The notes beneath the pieces were generated by a model that did not search any database, was not told the DNA's origin, and was given only the letters and a program-made list of their open reading frames with translations. Positions 22,593-35,000 of a DNA stretch of 64,000 bases are shown piece after piece. Both the position numbers and the translations under genes were made by a program. Origin of the DNA: Glebionis coronaria (Eukaryota; Streptophyta; Magnoliopsida; Asterales; Asteraceae); contig CM046878.1 of the NCBI GenBank assembly GCA_025667525.1, positions 403,613,275-403,677,274 on the forward strand, in the 5' to 3' direction. Numbering within the stretch: position 1 is the first letter of the stretch; each line of letters begins with the position of its first letter.

Positions 22593-25500
22593 TGTAACAC
22601 TCTCATTTTTCGTATCGGTACAGCGGAAGGGTCTTTCAGAGTTTTACGGGATAGCACAATAACTCCAATCATAGACAACACATAAAAATGGTTATACAAG
22701 GTTTAACAAACATTCATTCGATAAAAAGGTTTAAAAGTGTACAACAGGTCCCAAATTATACAGGTCATTAAGTTTACAAAACACAGATCGAATGAACATT
22801 TTTAATATTAAGTGTGGGCCATCAGAGTCGATCTCCATCCGGATTACCTTCAAGCACCTGAGATAGAAAACATGCAAAAATCATATCAGCGAATGCCGAG
22901 TGAATTCATAGAGTTTAATGAAAACCGTTATATAAAACAATCATTTACATTCATTTAAAATCAGAACACAAGTATAATATCGGAAGTAAGTCCACATATT
23001 GCTAGTCAGGCAATATATAAATCAAGCATACATCTGAAACCGTCCATGAGACAGTAGTCTCTATATTACCATGATAGGTAATATATTCATCGTTAATAGC
23101 GTCGTATAATATCGTTTATTATTTATGTCTTATAGCATACATTGTATAGGTTGTAGGATTATTATTAGCCGCATGACATTGTTACCTTACTGTGAAAACA
23201 GCGGGCCGCGAACCCGACAAACAATTTGCCCATCTAAGTTAGCGTGTCGTCACAAAAATCACGCTATGGAATCTTCTCATACATAAATTCGCTTACCAAT
23301 CAATGTGGTACGACGGGGATCAACCGTCAAGGCGCGAACTGGAGTGATTGTCCCCAAATAGTACTATCAAATGCATAAGCGTCTACCAAATCCCGGTAGT
23401 TCACAATTCATGCTAATGGGACTTTAAGTGACATAACCTAACTACTAATAATCCTTTTAGTCTCGAATATAGGGTCATAGCATCATTCAGGTCCATATCA
23501 ATTAGCATACAATCGGGACTACTTGTGTTCTATTTTTATAAAAATCTAGCATGTTATCTCCCTCGCGGGTTTACAAATCATTTTATAAAACATTTAAAAG
23601 AGTGCGAGGCTATGAACTCACGTTGTTAATGAAAGGCGGATTATCGGCTACGGGCGTGCTTCGGTCACGGAAACCTATATAAATAATAATCGGTCTTAGA
23701 CTCGGTCCAATGACTTTTATCAAAATAACAATATACATATATATGATTTTTGTACATATGATGATGATCAAGTGGGTTTATAAATCCTTGTTTACTCATT
23801 TTAGTGTTTACGTTTTAGTATCGTCTTACTAGTTCACTAGTTTTACCGATTTTACCTATTTTAAGTTCATTAAGTCTTTTATAAATTCTTTAACTTGTTT
23901 TTACCCATTTTATACCTATATGATCAGTATATATATTTTTCATGTTGGGCCCAAATGGGTTAAGCCCAATAATTCTTTTTACAAGTTTTTATCTTATTAA
24001 GTCTAATTATTAGTCCAATAGGTTTAGTTAGCTCGTAAATGTCCGTAATTCTTATAGTTCGGGTTTTATCGCTTTTTACTTGTCTTAGTTACTTATACAT
24101 CAGTATATAACTTTTATAAACTTTACATTAGACGGGTTTGGTCGTCTAAGTTTTATTTGGCGAAAAACGTTAATTTCACGGCGATAGCCGAAAAAGTCGT
24201 AAAAATCAAGTTTATAGTTTTTATTACTTATAAATATTATTTTTACCACCATTTATATAATTTAACCATTTAATTAACCTTTTATACATTCATATAAATA
24301 AGTTTTATAAGTTAGTGGGTTTATATTTTACATTTTATACATTATAAAGTGAGTGCTTATATAATAATAATAAACATTATTTCCAAAAACTGATTTTTAA
24401 CTTCATATTCACCATTGTTATCATATCTAGAGTTCTAAAATGACTTAGAAGCTCATTTTTGGATGACAACTTCTTCATAATATGTGCTACATATAACTTA
24501 GTAATAGCTACTGCCCATTTTGAGTCTAAGTTTTCTTAACAGTCTCTACAAAACTGCTTATTCAGATTGTACCACCTAACTTGTTTTGATCATATCTCAC
24601 TCATTATTGTGATTCCATTGCATGGCCAACTCTCACATGTGTATAACATCATCTACTTACTGTAAATAGATTAAACCATGCATTTTTATCAGTTCATCAT
24701 TTAGTTATCTACTGTTTTTATACAGCCAACTAATTAGTCATGATTTTAGCTTCATTTCTTATGGTTATCATCATTTTTAAGCATGTTTATCAACACTTGA
24801 TCCCCACACAACATTTTTATCATCATATATACATCATATACATATACAAAATGAAAGAAAATACATTTGTTCTTTACAAAATAATAAGAGAAAAATGTAG
24901 AGGATGATCTTCTTTACCAATCCAAGTGGATTTCTTGTTTTAGGAAGGCAAGAACTTGATGAACACAACAAGTATCTCCAAGACCATCAAATATCAAGAT
25001 CATATGTTGGAAAATCAGCCCTAGGACACAAGCAAATCACCTCCAAAGATGTTTATATGGCCACCAAATGATCAAGGCTTCAAGGAAACACCTTAATAGG
25101 ACTAGTAAACATGTGGTTTGTAGCTAGAAAAGATCAATGATGGTGTTTGTTGCTTGATTTGGGACGGCACAAAGGGAGGAGTAGAGAGAGTTTTAGAGTG
25201 GATTGCATGGATGGAAATGGTTAGAATGAAACCATTTGCTAGTTTTGTTTAGTGGTAAAATGAGTTGGCTTAAAGTGTAAGCACAAGCTTACACTTGTGT
25301 AACTTGCTAAAACTTGATGCCACCTATGTGTGGTGGTGTCATCTTTGCCGTCCCATATAAGCTAGTGGGATGGGGCAAAGTGTTTTGTCCCATCTCACTA
25401 GTTTACGGGTATTTCTCGATTCTAGTTTTCTCGATTTGCGTGCCCTCGGGTCGTTTTACGAAAAATGTTTTTATAAATTATGAATCACCGTCACAAAACA

Positions 25501-25712
25501 AATCCAATAAAAATTGTCTCATCAAAAACGGAGTTCAAAAACGTAAATACGTAATCCTAAGGTTTCCGGTTTAGTCGTAAAAGACGCCAAATTATGCACG
25601 TAAGCCCAAATTTAAATCCGTAAATTGTGAGTTCGTCAACCAACACAAAAATAAGTTTCAAAATATTATACGAGAAAATATTTCACTACCTGAAAATGTT
25701 AGATTTGTCACA
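22593..25712 (-). repeat. Young Tekay 3' LTR
   Basis: TGTAACACTC...TTTGTCACA, 3,120 bp, nearly identical to 32,095-35,213. The PPT lies just beyond its right edge. It holds TTGGGCCCAA at 23,945-23,954. Open stretches such as 25,314-25,574 are also present in the other LTR and are not genes. Confidence 0.93.
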
Positions 25713-25735
25713 GCTTTTCCTCCTAAAAGGGATCA
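25713..25735 (-). promoter_or_regulatory. Polypurine tract of the young Tekay element
   Basis: On the - strand the purine-rich run TTTTAGGAGGAAAAGC ends right at the LTR start TGTGACAAATC. It lies just after the stop of the integrase/chromodomain ORF. Confidence 0.7.
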
Positions 25736-25753
25736 ACGTCCTCGTGATCCATT

Positions 25754-26224
25754 TCATTTGGATGTCCGTTTCTTATTGAAATCGAAGAGGTGCGGATATT
25801 TCTTCCACATTTCATCCTCTCGTTCCCAAGTATACTCCGGTCCATGCTTTGAATTCCATCGGATCTTGACAATAGGTATCCGACTTTGTTTCAGTTGCTT
25901 TATCTCACGGTCCATAACTTCTACGGGCTCTTCGATAAAATGCAACTTCCCATCTATTCGAACCTTACCTAACGGAATTTTCTCATCAGTCACTGCTAGA
26001 CATTTCTTCAGATTAGATACATGGAATGTGTTGTGAACACCATGAAGTTCTGGGGGTAACTCTAGTTTGTAAGCCACCGGACCTACTCTAGATAAAATCT
26101 TAAAGGGTCCAATATAACGGGGATTCAATTTTCCTCGTTTTCCAAATCTTATAACGCCTTTCCATGGCGATACTTTCAACATTACTCGGTCACCCACTTC
26201 AAACTCCATTGGCTTCCGCCGCAC
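25754..26224 (-). CDS. Young Tekay integrase C-terminus with chromodomain
   Basis: 156-residue open frame. The first half ([47 protein letters not shown]) is the conserved integrase C-terminal GPY/F region. The last ~50 residues, with [22 protein letters not shown] and [10 protein letters not shown], form a chromodomain, which in chromoviruses directs integration towards particular chromatin. It is separated from the upstream integrase core by a one-base frameshift near 26,220, so in an intact element this would be the end of one polyprotein. The start at 26,224 is an internal Met, not a real initiation site. Confidence 0.88.
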   Translation of the reverse strand: MRRKPMEFEVGDRVMLKVSPWKGVIRFGKRGKLNPRYIGPFKILSRVGPVAYKLELPPELHGVHNTFHVSNLKKCLAVTDEKIPLGKVRIDGKLHFIEEPVEVMDREIKQLKQSRIPIVKIRWNSKHGPEYTWEREDEMWKKYPHLFDFNKKRTSK

Positions 26225-27645
26225 ATCCGCGTAACTTTCTGTCTACTTCGGGCAGTCAACAACCTCTTCTTAATCTGAACTATCATCTCCGTAGTCTCCC
26301 GGATCAATTCCGGTGCCGTGAGCTGGGTATCCCCAACTTCACTCCAACATACAGGAGATCTACACTTCCTACCATACAAAGCTTCAAACGGTGCAACCTT
26401 AATACTAGAATGGTAACTATTGTTATACGAAAACTCTGCTAACGACAAATGTTTATCCCAATTCTTACCAAAGTCTAACACACAAGCTCTCAACATATCT
26501 TCTAGTGTTTGTATCGTCCTTTCACTCTGCCCATCAGTCTGGGGGTGATAAGCAGTGCTCATATCGAGATTCGTTCCCAAAGATCTTTGGAGTGATTTCC
26601 AAAAATTCGATGCGAATCTAGGATCTCGATCTGAAATGATCGATACAGACACTACATGCTTGCATACAACATTATCAAGGTATATTCGAGTCAGCTTCTC
26701 CAGTGAGAACTGCTCTTTAACCGGAATGAAGTGTGCTGATTTGGTCAGTCTATCGACAATAACCCAAATCGATGTTCTTGGAAGCTTGGTGATAAAGTCC
26801 ATCGTAATTCGCTCCCACTTCCATTCAGGAATCTTTGGTTGTTGAAGTAGTCCTGATGGTTTTTGATGTTCAGCTTTAACTCTAGCATAAGTCAAGCATT
26901 GAAGAACATACATAGCTATGTCAGCTTTCATATTCGGCCACCAGTACAACTTCTTCAAATCATGGTACATCTTATCAGATCCCGGATGAATGGAATACTT
27001 AGATTTATAGGATTCTAACATAATAAAATCTCTTAAGCCTCCAAACTTAGGTATCCACATACGAACTCTTAAGCATTTCACTCCATCAGCTCTAACCTCT
27101 AAAGGATCTCCTTCTCCTCGGAACCCTTCATTAACAAAATTCTCCTTCTTACAAGCTTCTATTTGCGCATTTCTAATTTGCTTAGGCAAATTATTGTGCA
27201 CGGTCAAGACTAGAGAACGCACCCTGATAGGCTCTCTATCTTTCCTACTCAACACATCAGCAACAACATTGGCTTTTCCTGGGTGATACTTTATATCACA
27301 ATCATAATCACTCAACAACTCTATCCATCTTCGTTGCCTCATGTTCAATTCCTTTTGGTCGAGAATATACTGTAGGCTTTTGTGATCGGTGAATACCGTA
27401 CACTTGGTGCCATACAGATAATGTCTCCACAACCTAAGAGCAAAGACTACAGCTCCTAACTCAAGATCATGAGTAGCATAATTCTCCTCATTCTTCCTTA
27501 ATTGCCTAGAAGCATAAGCTATCACTTTCTCTCTCTGCATCAAAACAGCTCCATAACCTCTAATAGATGCATCACAATACACTACAAAATCTTCACTCCC
27601 TTCGGGTAATGATAAGATTGGCGCACTACATAATTTTTGCTTCAA
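26182..27645 (-). CDS. Young Tekay RNase H and integrase core
   Basis: 487 residues. RNase H covers roughly residues 15-130 ([64 protein letters not shown]). The integrase zinc region follows ([18 protein letters not shown]), but the first Cys of its CxxC pair reads CLTYAR, with Tyr replacing the second Cys (codon at 26,887-26,889). The catalytic core has the usual acidic residues in [14 protein letters not shown] and [10 protein letters not shown]. The frame shifts near the 3' end and the true C-terminus is the 25,754-26,224 segment. The upstream junction to RT is broken by a 43-bp duplication. Confidence 0.9.
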   Translation of the reverse strand: MKQKLCSAPILSLPEGSEDFVVYCDASIRGYGAVLMQREKVIAYASRQLRKNEENYATHDLELGAVVFALRLWRHYLYGTKCTVFTDHKSLQYILDQKELNMRQRRWIELLSDYDCDIKYHPGKANVVADVLSRKDREPIRVRSLVLTVHNNLPKQIRNAQIEACKKENFVNEGFRGEGDPLEVRADGVKCLRVRMWIPKFGGLRDFIMLESYKSKYSIHPGSDKMYHDLKKLYWWPNMKADIAMYVLQCLTYARVKAEHQKPSGLLQQPKIPEWKWERITMDFITKLPRTSIWVIVDRLTKSAHFIPVKEQFSLEKLTRIYLDNVVCKHVVSVSIISDRDPRFASNFWKSLQRSLGTNLDMSTAYHPQTDGQSERTIQTLEDMLRACVLDFGKNWDKHLSLAEFSYNNSYHSSIKVAPFEALYGRKCRSPVCWSEVGDTQLTAPELIRETTEMIVQIKKRLLTARSRQKVTRMCGGSQWSLKWVTE

Positions 27646-27722
27646 TGTCTGAAATGCTCCATCTTCATCACTTCCCCATATGCTTCAATGTCTGAAATGC
27701 TCCATCTTCATCACTTCCCCAA
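27638..27722. repeat. 43-bp tandem duplication between RT and RNase H
   Basis: Unit 27,638-27,680 is repeated exactly for its first 41 bases from 27,681. As 43 is not a multiple of three, the duplication shifts the frame and splits the polyprotein into the two ORFs on either side. Confidence 0.9.
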
Positions 27723-28633
27723 ACGAAAGGTTTATTCTTCTGAGTAAGCTTAGTCAAGGGTTTAGCTATCAAAGAAAATTCTTTAATGAATCGCCTATAA
27801 TAGCCAGCCAATCCTAAGAACTGTCGCACTTCCGTTGGCATTGTCGGTGCAGACCAATTCTTAATAGCTTCAACCTTTGCAGGATCAACATGAATTCCAT
27901 CTCTGTTAATCACATGACCAAGAAATTGCACAGAATCCAACCAGAAATCACACTTCGAAAACTTAGCATACAACCTTTCATCCTTCAACAACTTCAAAAC
28001 AATCCTCAAATGTTCTCTATGTTCATCTTCATTCTTAGAATAGATTAGAATATCGTCAATAAACACAATCACAAATTTATCCAAGTAAGGCTTGCACACT
28101 CGATTCATTAAATCCATGAAAACCGCAGGTGCGTTAGTTAACCCAAATGGCATTACTTGAAACTCATAGTGTCCATAACGAGTTCTAAATGCAGTTATAG
28201 GAATATCTTCTTCACGGACGCGAAGTTGGTGATATCCTGACTGCAAATCTATCTTAGAATACACACTAGATCCTTGCAGTTGATCAAACAAATCATCAAT
28301 CCTAGGTAAAGGATATCGATTCTTAATTGTCAACTTATTCAGTTCCCTATAATCAATGCACATACGAAAAGATCCATCCTTCTTCTTAACGAACAAGACT
28401 GGAGCTCCCCAAGGCGACGAGCTCGGTCGAATAAAACCTTTATCAGACAACTCTTTAAGTTGCTCAGATAACTCCTTTAATTCAGAAGGGGCTAATCGGT
28501 AAGGCGCACGTGCCACCGGTGCAGCACCAGGAATTAAATCGATTCGAAACTCTACTTGCCTTATCGGTGGAAGTCCTGGTAAATCTTTAGGAAATACCTC
28601 AGGAAATTCACAAATAATAGGTACATCTTCCAA
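27668..28633 (-). CDS. Young Tekay reverse transcriptase
   Basis: 321 residues with the full gypsy RT series: [88 protein letters not shown], the catalytic FIDDILIYS box (both Asp present), [16 protein letters not shown], and the connection region [13 protein letters not shown]. The N-terminus [13 protein letters not shown] is the usual protease-RT linker. The frame is shifted by one base from the protease (near 28,640) and by the 43-bp duplication from RNase H, so it can no longer be made as part of the polyprotein. Confidence 0.93.
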   Translation of the reverse strand: MEDVPIICEFPEVFPKDLPGLPPIRQVEFRIDLIPGAAPVARAPYRLAPSELKELSEQLKELSDKGFIRPSSSPWGAPVLFVKKKDGSFRMCIDYRELNKLTIKNRYPLPRIDDLFDQLQGSSVYSKIDLQSGYHQLRVREEDIPITAFRTRYGHYEFQVMPFGLTNAPAVFMDLMNRVCKPYLDKFVIVFIDDILIYSKNEDEHREHLRIVLKLLKDERLYAKFSKCDFWLDSVQFLGHVINRDGIHVDPAKVEAIKNWSAPTMPTEVRQFLGLAGYYRRFIKEFSLIAKPLTKLTQKNKPFVWGSDEDGAFQTLKHMGK

Positions 28634-28639
28634 TGTTTC

Positions 28640-29100
28640 TCTCTAGACTCATTCCCGGTCACTTGAGCTAAGAATAACTCACAACCGTTCCTGATGTACT
28701 TTTGGACTTTAATACATGAAACGATTTTCAAACGGGATTCACCTCGACTACCATCAATTACTAACGTCCTATTCCTAAGAGGAATCTTAACCTTCTTCTC
28801 TCCACATAAAATAGTAGCATTATTCAACGACAACCAATCCATACCAATAATAATATCGAAACTACCTAATTCTATCAACATCAAATCAATCGAAAAGGAA
28901 TGGTTCAAGAGATTTAGAGAGCATCCTTCTAATAGCTTATTAGTTTTCACTAATTTACCATCAGCCAATTCCACCTCGTAACTGGTACTTATCTCAACAG
29001 GTTCAATATCAATAAGGGCACTAAATTTAGTGGATACAAAGCTCCTATCGGCACCCGAATTGAATAAAGCAACAGCATAATGATTGTTGAGTAAAACGTA
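28640..29100 (-). pseudogene. Young Tekay aspartic protease with mutated active site
   Basis: The frame that is open at 28,561-28,974 extends upstream through the active-site block, which reads ALFNSGADRSFVS; family members have Asp-Ser-Gly here, so the catalytic Asp is Asn (codon at 29,059-29,061, one G-to-A change). Later blocks are ELADGKLVKTNK and DIIIGMDWLS, which are standard for gypsy proteases. One-base frameshifts separate it from gag (about 29,090) and from RT (about 28,640). Confidence 0.82.
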
Positions 29101-30377
29101 CCGGTAACGACATTCGGATCCTCTTTCTTCACCTCAATTGTTCCAAGTTGGTAGATACCACCCTGGGGGTTTCTTCCAGGTACAATCGCTTTCAACTTGG
29201 GGCATTCCGATTTCCTATGACCTTCTTCATTACAGTTGAAGCAAATCGTTCCCTTCTTACACCTTTCAACCTTGTGTCCAAGCTTTCCGCAATTTCGGCA
29301 CTTCCAGCAGTCGCCAGGATGACTCTTGTTGCCACACTTAGGACATCTATCATCGTTGCGCGGTGCATTGTTGGTAAGAGCATTTTCATTCCCCTTTCTC
29401 TTGTTCTGACGGCGATTGAAGTTCTTCCTATTATCACCTCTATCTACACGCTCACCGTCTCCCTTTCTTTTCTCACCAACACGGGCTTCATCTTCCTTAT
29501 CCTGAATTATCTGTCCAATGAGTTGGTAAGCCATTCGAACAACATCATCAATGGTTAGTGGTTTAGATGATGTCACGTCCCCCCGGATATTCCTGGTCAA
29601 CCCTTTCACATATTGCTCCATTCGGATCTCTTCGGGTTCAACCAATCGAGGACATAGCAAGGCCAACTCATGGAATCGATTCGTGTAACTATCAATGTCC
29701 ACACCTTTCATTCTCAGATGAATCAACTCTTGTTCTAACCTAATGATCACACTACGAGGACAAAACTCCAAAGTCATCCACTTCTTAATTTCAGCCCAAG
29801 GAGTAGCATTAGCAGCATCAAGACCCATGAAAGCAATTCTCCCGTTCCACCAAGTCAACGCACGACCTTTAAGAGTAGCCATAGCAAAAGTCACCTTATC
29901 TTCCTCTTTACACTTACTAATCCTAAATACCGATTCAATCTTCTCAATCCAATGGCTTAATCCTACAGCACCTTCAGTTCCATTAAAAGGTAGAGGTTCA
30001 CACTTCATGAACGTCACATAAGTACAACCACCAACTTCAGGTGCATTCGTTCCAAGTCCTCCTATATTTCTTCCAGCATTAGCATTCACATTATTAGCAT
30101 TCACATTCACATTGGTACCGCCAATTCCACTACCTCCAGCTCCACTACCGCCAGCTCCACTACCGCCAGCTCCACTACCGCCGGCTCCACTACCGCCAGC
30201 TCCACTACCGCCAGCTTCATTACCGCCAGCTCCACTACCGCCAGCTTCATTACCGCCAGCTCCACTACCGCCAGCTTCATTTCTAGCATTTTCCATAAAT
30301 TCAGTCATAGATGCGGTAACTTGCTCCGTAATAATCCTACGTACATCATCCTCAGTCACAGCCTTCTTGGGCGGCAT
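29090..30377 (-). CDS. Young Tekay Gag
   Basis: Start taken as the ATG at 30,377 (MPPKKAVTEDDVRRI), which follows a TAA-rich upstream stretch and fits the family. The N-terminal ~30 residues are followed by a Gly/Ala/Ser/Asn/Glu repeat (units of GGSGA and GGNEA). The capsid-like retrotransposon Gag domain comes next (FNGTEGAVGLSHWIEKIE, TWWNGRI, FCPRSVIIRLEQEL, RFHELALLCPRLV, QYVKGL), then a basic stretch. It ends in three zinc knuckles: CPKCGNKSHPGDC (short form), CRNCGKLGHKVERC and CFNCNEEGHRKSEC. The frame goes on past the protease start because of a frameshift. Confidence 0.9.
30127..30281 (-). repeat. 15-bp coding minisatellite in Tekay gag
   Basis: About ten in-phase units of CCACTACCGCCAGCT and the variant CATTACCGCCAGCTT on the + strand, encoding Gly-Gly-Ser-Gly-Ala or Gly-Gly-Asn-Glu-Ala. 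Unit length is a multiple of three, so copy number can change without breaking the frame. Confidence 0.88.
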
Positions 30378-30663
30378 AGTTCTATAATTCCACAATTTCA
30401 AAGTATTAAGCATTCATCCAACAAAGGATTCATATAATATGGATCGAATTCATAATCAAGATACAAATAAGGCACAATATGGAATTCAAGACAAGATACA
30501 TATTTCATTCGATCTGAAACAAAAGTATTGTCTTAGTACATCCATATCAAAGTTCTAACACTATATACACTCAAAATTCGTGCCAAGTCTACTACTAACA
30601 AGTCGGTTCAGTCAAAGCTACAAACACAAAAGATATAAAGGTCACTACTAAATACAGACTGGT

Positions 30664-31809
30664 CTACTGAGAACCGCCAGATGGTCCATCATCCATCGTC
30701 TTCTGGATCTTCGTCGGACGATCACTAGACACATCTTCAGCTGGGCGCTTACGGATTACTCCTCTTTCAACCATGTCGGCATAAAATCTACTGTTCCATC
30801 CGTGGGATATATTCAACTCCTTTTCGGCTTTCTCACGCATCGCACGAGCCACACTCAACTGAATCTCCATAGAATTCACTTTTCTCTTCATAGCAGCATA
30901 CTCACCACTTTCCAACACCGATAACCTCCTAAAAGCCTCATTCAAACCACGTTCTACCTCACTCAAATCCAAACTAAGCAATTCTAGCTCTTTCTCGCCA
31001 ACCTTTGTCTTCGACTCCAAATAAGCAACCTGAGTCTGAACAACACCTAATCCAACCTCTGTCACATAACTCTTAACACGGGAAGCATCTAGATCACGTC
31101 TCAAGGCCCATGGTGCAAGACCATCAATATGAGTAGCCTCTCGAGTACTAGACGACTCTCCTATCTCACGTCTACGAGTATCAATACCATCAGTACCGTC
31201 AGGTGCATCGTCATCCTCATCCTCCTCTGATTCAGAATCAGATTCAGACGATTCAGACATTTCATCCCTAGGTAACTCATCCTCAGAATCAGACAAACAA
31301 ACTGGTGGGGGCAAAGGCTCGCCCTCTGGAACATCATACGGATAAATAAGCTCAGCTTCCTCATCGTCATCAACCTCAACATCTATACCTACGTCTTCCT
31401 CGACATCCTCGTCGTCAATCTCGTCATCTAACTCATCTAACCCAATCTCATCATCGTTCTCAATATCAGCATTCTCAATATCCACGTCCTCAATATCCAC
31501 ATTCTCAATATCCACATTCTCATTACCCACATTCTCAATATCCACATTCTCATTACCCATATTCTCAATATCCACATTCTCATTACCCACATTCTCAATA
31601 TCCACATTCTCAATCTCATTCTCTACTAAGTCTTCCTGAGGGGCAATCTGATCTCCTAGTCCTAACTCGGGCTCGGGATCCTCAAATGGTTCCTCCTCAT
31701 CATCAATATCAAAATCTACTAAGTCTAAATAAGGATCATCTTCTATATTAGGTTCGGGAATAACATGGTTTTCTACAGGAATATTAGGGTCAGCCATGAC
31801 AATCTGCAT
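30664..31809 (-). CDS. Acidic pre-gag ORF of the young Tekay element
   Basis: 381-residue intact ORF between the PBS and gag, same strand; the likely start is the second Met (MADPNIPV) near 31,797. Residues ~15-60 are Asp/Glu/Pro-rich; ~60-120 is a repeat of ENVDI/ENVGN pentamers; ~120-215 is very acidic with a Ser/Asp/Glu run; ~230-350 is a leucine-rich, probably helical part (VAYLESKTKVGEKELELL, MRKK/EKAEKEL); the end is basic (IRKRPAEDVSSDRPTKIQK). I recognise no enzyme domain. An extra acidic ORF before gag is, as far as I recall, seen in related Asteraceae Tekay elements, function unknown. It is the only uninterrupted gene of this element. Confidence 0.75.
   Translation of the reverse strand: MQIVMADPNIPVENHVIPEPNIEDDPYLDLVDFDIDDEEEPFEDPEPELGLGDQIAPQEDLVENEIENVDIENVGNENVDIENMGNENVDIENVGNENVDIENVDIEDVDIENADIENDDEIGLDELDDEIDDEDVEEDVGIDVEVDDDEEAELIYPYDVPEGEPLPPPVCLSDSEDELPRDEMSESSESDSESEEDEDDDAPDGTDGIDTRRREIGESSSTREATHIDGLAPWALRRDLDASRVKSYVTEVGLGVVQTQVAYLESKTKVGEKELELLSLDLSEVERGLNEAFRRLSVLESGEYAAMKRKVNSMEIQLSVARAMREKAEKELNISHGWNSRFYADMVERGVIRKRPAEDVSSDRPTKIQKTMDDGPSGGSQ
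31446..31620 (-). repeat. 15/30-bp coding minisatellite in the pre-gag ORF
   Basis: Repeats of ATTCTCAATATCCAC and ATTCTCATTACCCAC on the + strand, giving Glu-Asn-Val-Asp-Ile and Glu-Asn-Val-Gly-Asn. About eleven units, all in phase. Confidence 0.85.
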
Positions 31810-32094
31810 TTATATATATTTATCTCGTATTAGGATAACATACTAGTTAAATAATTACATAATGAAATCACGATATATACATATATATAAATTAAATTAT
31901 ATATATATCAAAATATATATCTTCTCAATAGGGCTTGTTGGTAACGTCGGAGATCTCTGGCACCGTTATAGTCAAAAGATTTTTTTTCAAATATTTTCTC
32001 AAATGTTCATTGTCAAAAGATTTTGAAAAGTTTTGTTCAAAACCTTGGTTTTTAAAATCCTTTGTTCTCTATAACGAGAGCTCTGGTACCAAAC
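31810..32094 (-). promoter_or_regulatory. Young Tekay leader and primer binding site
   Basis: On the - strand TTTGGTACCAGAGCTC (32,079-32,094) lies directly after the 5' LTR and matches initiator-Met tRNA complement except for one base. The rest of the leader is AT-rich with TATATATA runs, and is similar to that of the older element. Confidence 0.75.
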
Positions 32095-35000
32095 TGTAAC
32101 ACTCTCATTTTTCGTATCGGTACAGCGGAAGGGTCTTTCAGAGTGTTACGGGATAGCACAATAACTCCAATCATAGACAACACATAAAAATGGTTGTACA
32201 AGGTTTAACAAACATTCATTCGATAAAAAGGTTTAAAAGTGTACAACATGTCCCAAATTATACAGGTCATTAAGTTTACCAAACACAGATCGAATGAACA
32301 TTTTTAATATTAAGTGTGGGCCATCAGAGTCGATCTCCATCCGGATTACCTTCAAGCACCTGAGATAGAAAACATGCAAAAATCATATCAGCGAATGCCG
32401 AGTGAATTCATAGAGTTTAATGAAAACCGTTATATAAAACAATCATTTACATTCATTTAAAATCAGAACACAAGTATAATATCGGAAGTAAGTCCACATA
32501 TTGCTAGTCAGGCAATATATAAATCAAGCATACATCTGAAACCGTCCATGAGACCGTAGTCTCTATATTACCATGATAGGTAATATATTCATCGTTAATA
32601 GCGTCGTATAATATCGTTTATTATTTATGTCTTATAGCATACATTGTATAGGTTGTAGGATTATTATTAGCCGCATAACATTGTTACCTTACTGTGAAAA
32701 CAGCGTGCCGCGAACCCGACAAACAATTTGCCCATCTAAGTTAGCGTGTCGTCACAAAAATCACGCTATGGAATCTTCTCATACATAAATTCGCTTACCA
32801 ATCAATGTGGTACGACGGGGATCAACCCTCAAGGCGCGAACTGGGGTGATCGTCCCTAAATAGTACTATCAAATGCATAAGCGTCTACCAAATCCCGGTA
32901 GTTCATAATTCATGCTAATGGGACTTTAAGTGACATAACCTAACTACTAATAATCCTTTTAGTCTCGAATATAGGGTCATAGCATCATTCGGGTCCATAT
33001 CAATTAGCATACAATCGGGACTACTTGTGTTCTATTTTTATAAAAATCTAGCATGTTATCTCCCTCGCGGGTTTACAAATCATGTTATAAAACATTTAAA
33101 AGAGTGCGAGGCTATGAACTCACGTTGTTAATGAAAGGCGGATTATCAGCTACGGGCGTGCTTCGGTCACGGAAACTTATATAAATAATAATCGGTCTTA
33201 GACTCGGTCCAATGACTTTTATCAAAATAACAATATAAATATATATGATTTTTGTACATATGATGATGATCAAGTGGGCTTATAAATCCTTGTTTACTCA
33301 TTTTAGTGTTTACGTTTTAGTATCGTCTTACTAGTTCACTAGTTTTACCGATTTTACCTATTTTAAGTTCATTAAGTCTTTTATAAATTCTTTAACTTGT
33401 TTTTACCCATTTTATACCTATATGATCAGTATATATATTTTTCATGTTGGGCCCAAATGGGTTAAGCCCAATAATTCTTTTTACAAGTTTTTATCTTATT
33501 AAGTCTAATTATTAGTCCAATAGGTTTAGTTAGCTCGTAAATGTCCGTAATTCTTATAGTTCGGGTTTTATCGGTTTTTACTTGTCTTAGTTACTTATAC
33601 ATCAGTATATAACTTTTATAAACTTTACATTAGACAGGTTTGGTCGTCTAAGTTTTATTTGGCGAAAAACGTTAATTTCACGGCGATAGCCGAAAAAGTC
33701 GTAAAAATCAAGTTTATAGTTTTTATTACTTATAAATATTATTTTTACCACCATTTATATAATTTAACCATTTAATTAACCTTTTATACATTTATATAAA
33801 TAAGTTTTATAAGTTAGTGGGTTTATATTTTACATTTTATACATGATAAAGTGAGTGCTTATATAATAATAATAAACATTATTTCCAAAATCATTTTTTT
33901 AACTTCATATTCACCATTTTTATCATATCTAGAGTTCTAAAATGACTTAGAAGCTCATTTTTGGATGACAACTTCTTCATAATATGTGCTACATATAACT
34001 TAGTTATAGCTACTGCCCATTTTGAGTCTAAGTTGCCTTAACAGTCCCTACAAAACTGCTTATTCAGATTGTACCACCTAACTTGTTTTGATCATATCTC
34101 ACTCATTATTTTGATTCCATTGCATGGCCAACTCTCACATGTGTATAACATCATCTACTTACTGTAAATAGATTAAACCATGCATTTTTATCAGTTCATC
34201 ATTTAGTTATCTACTGTTTTTATACAGCCAACTAATTAGTCATGATTTTAGCTTCATTTCTTATGGTTATCATCATTTTAAGCATGTTTATCAACACTTG
34301 ATCCCCACACAACATTTTTATCATCATATATACATCATATACATATACAAAATGAAAGAAAATACATTTGTTCTTTACAAAATAATAAGAGAAAAATGTA
34401 GAGGATGATCTTCTTTACCAATCCAAGTGGATTTCTTGTTTTAGGAAGGCAAGAACTTGATGAACACAACAAGTATCTCCAAGACCATCAAATATCAAGA
34501 TCATATGTTGGAAAATCAGCCCTAGGACACAAGCAAATCACCTCCAAAGATGTTTATATGGCCACCAAATGATCAAGGCTTCAAGGAAACACCTTAATAG
34601 GACTAGTAAACATGTGGTTTGTAGCTAGAAAAGATCAATGATGGTGTTTGTTGCTTGATTTGGGACGGCACAAAGGGGGGAGTAGAGAGAGTTTTTGAGT
34701 GGATTGCATGGATGGAAATGGTTAGAATGAAACCATTTGCTAGTTTTGTTTAGTGGTAAAATGAGTTGGCTTAAAGTGTAAGCACAAGCTTACACTTGTG
34801 TAACTTGCTAAAACTTGATGCCACCTATGTGTGGTGGTGTCATCTTTGCAGTCCCATATAAGCTAGTGGGATGGGGCAAAGTGTTTTGTCCCATCTCACT
34901 CGTTTACGGGTATTTCTCGATTCTATTTTTCTCGATTTGCGTGCCCTCGGGTCGTTTTACGAAAAATGTTTTTATAAATTATGAATCACCGTCACAAAAT

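Noticed and set aside
25314..25574. 86-codon ORF on the + strand (also at 34,815-35,075; similar short ORFs near 15,711 and 37,064)
   Set aside because: All lie at the same place inside Tekay LTRs and are present simply because the LTR is repeated; no domain and no start context.
30112..30387. Pro/Ala-rich + strand ORF
   Set aside because: Antisense shadow of the gag minisatellite; periodicity of the repeat keeps the opposite strand open.
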